Position numbers and translations under genes: made by a program. From Psychrobacter sp. (GTDB lineage: Bacteria > Pseudomonadota > Gammaproteobacteria > Pseudomonadales > Moraxellaceae): DNA of 6,627 bases. Position 1 is the stretch's first letter, and each line of letters starts with the position of its first letter. The notes under the pieces are model-generated. The model saw nothing but the letters and a program-made list of their open reading frames with translations, was not told the origin of the DNA and did no database searches. The DNA lies in the NCBI RefSeq assembly GCF_030454045.1, contig NZ_JAKDJE010000110.1, forward strand, positions 1 to 6,627, given 5' to 3'. This document shows positions 6,574 through 6,627 of the stretch, piece after piece.

Positions 6574-6627
6574 GGGGCTGTCCTAGATAACTAGTTCAAA
6601 CCCTGTTTAACCCATTGTTTTAATTGT
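6574..6627. mobile_element. Probable end of an insertion sequence, cut by the window edge
   Basis: From 6574 the sequence GGGGCTGTCCTAGATAACTA resembles an insertion-sequence terminal inverted repeat, and it ends where a minus-strand ORF stops (6591-6593). That arrangement, with a transposase stop a few bases inside or beside the terminal repeat, is typical of compact elements. The family is not certain; an IS5-like group is only a guess from the GGGCTGT end. The other end, the transposase body and any target duplication lie outside the window or cannot be verified. Confidence 0.45.
6591..6627 (-). CDS. Partial transposase C-terminus (putative)
   Basis: Read on the minus strand, the frame entering from the right edge gives QLKQWVKQGLN followed by TAG (complement of 6591-6593). 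Only 11 codons are visible, so the assignment rests on position beside the terminal-repeat-like sequence and not on any transposase motif. It could be a chance open frame. Confidence 0.3.
   Translation of the reverse strand, partial: QLKQWVKQGLN

Noticed and set aside
1..6627. CRISPR arrays, tRNA or rRNA genes, phage or defence systems
   Set aside because: No regularly spaced direct repeats, no tRNA-like cloverleaf or rRNA segments, and no defence-type protein motifs were seen on either strand.

Overview
The window reads as a chromosomal stretch of a Moraxellaceae gammaproteobacterium, most likely Psychrobacter. This is inferred from protein style, moderate GC with AT-rich gaps, and the conserved ribH-nusB-thiL-pgpA order; no database search was possible. 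Five of the six intact genes are housekeeping genes, all six lie on the + strand, and all have their recognisable catalytic motifs.

Layout: (1) 1-496 is the 3' part of a CatB/Vat-like hexapeptide-repeat acetyltransferase. Its frame is broken near position 13, so it is probably a pseudogene that also runs off the left edge. (2) 497-671 holds a terminator-like hairpin and a candidate hisF promoter. (3) 672-1454 is hisF, standing apart from other histidine genes. (4) 1455-1640 is a leader-like gap with a possible promoter and no FMN riboswitch. (5) 1641-2162 is ribH. (6) 2163-2377 contains three successive inverted repeats and a candidate nusB promoter. (7) 2378-4860 is the tight run nusB-thiL-pgpA, with gaps of 8 and 3 nt. 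(8) 4861-5027 is a gap with a clear -10 element. (9) 5028-6404 is glmU. (10) 6405-6573 is a non-coding spacer with two mutually exclusive hairpins. (11) From about 6574 to the right edge is what looks like the end of an insertion sequence, including the last 11 codons of a minus-strand ORF.

The genes serve separate core pathways: histidine/purine branch point (HisF), riboflavin (RibH), rRNA transcription antitermination (NusB), thiamine diphosphate (ThiL), phosphatidylglycerol synthesis (PgpA) and UDP-GlcNAc for the cell wall (GlmU). nusB-thiL-pgpA is very probably one operon. ribH, usually part of the same cluster, appears insulated from it here by terminator-like hairpins.

I found no convincing undescribed system. 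The points most worth a second look are the long low-complexity C-terminal tail of NusB, the hairpin array and promoter between ribH and nusB, the frameshifted acetyltransferase, and the insertion sequence just downstream of glmU. No gap between genes exceeds 300 bases.
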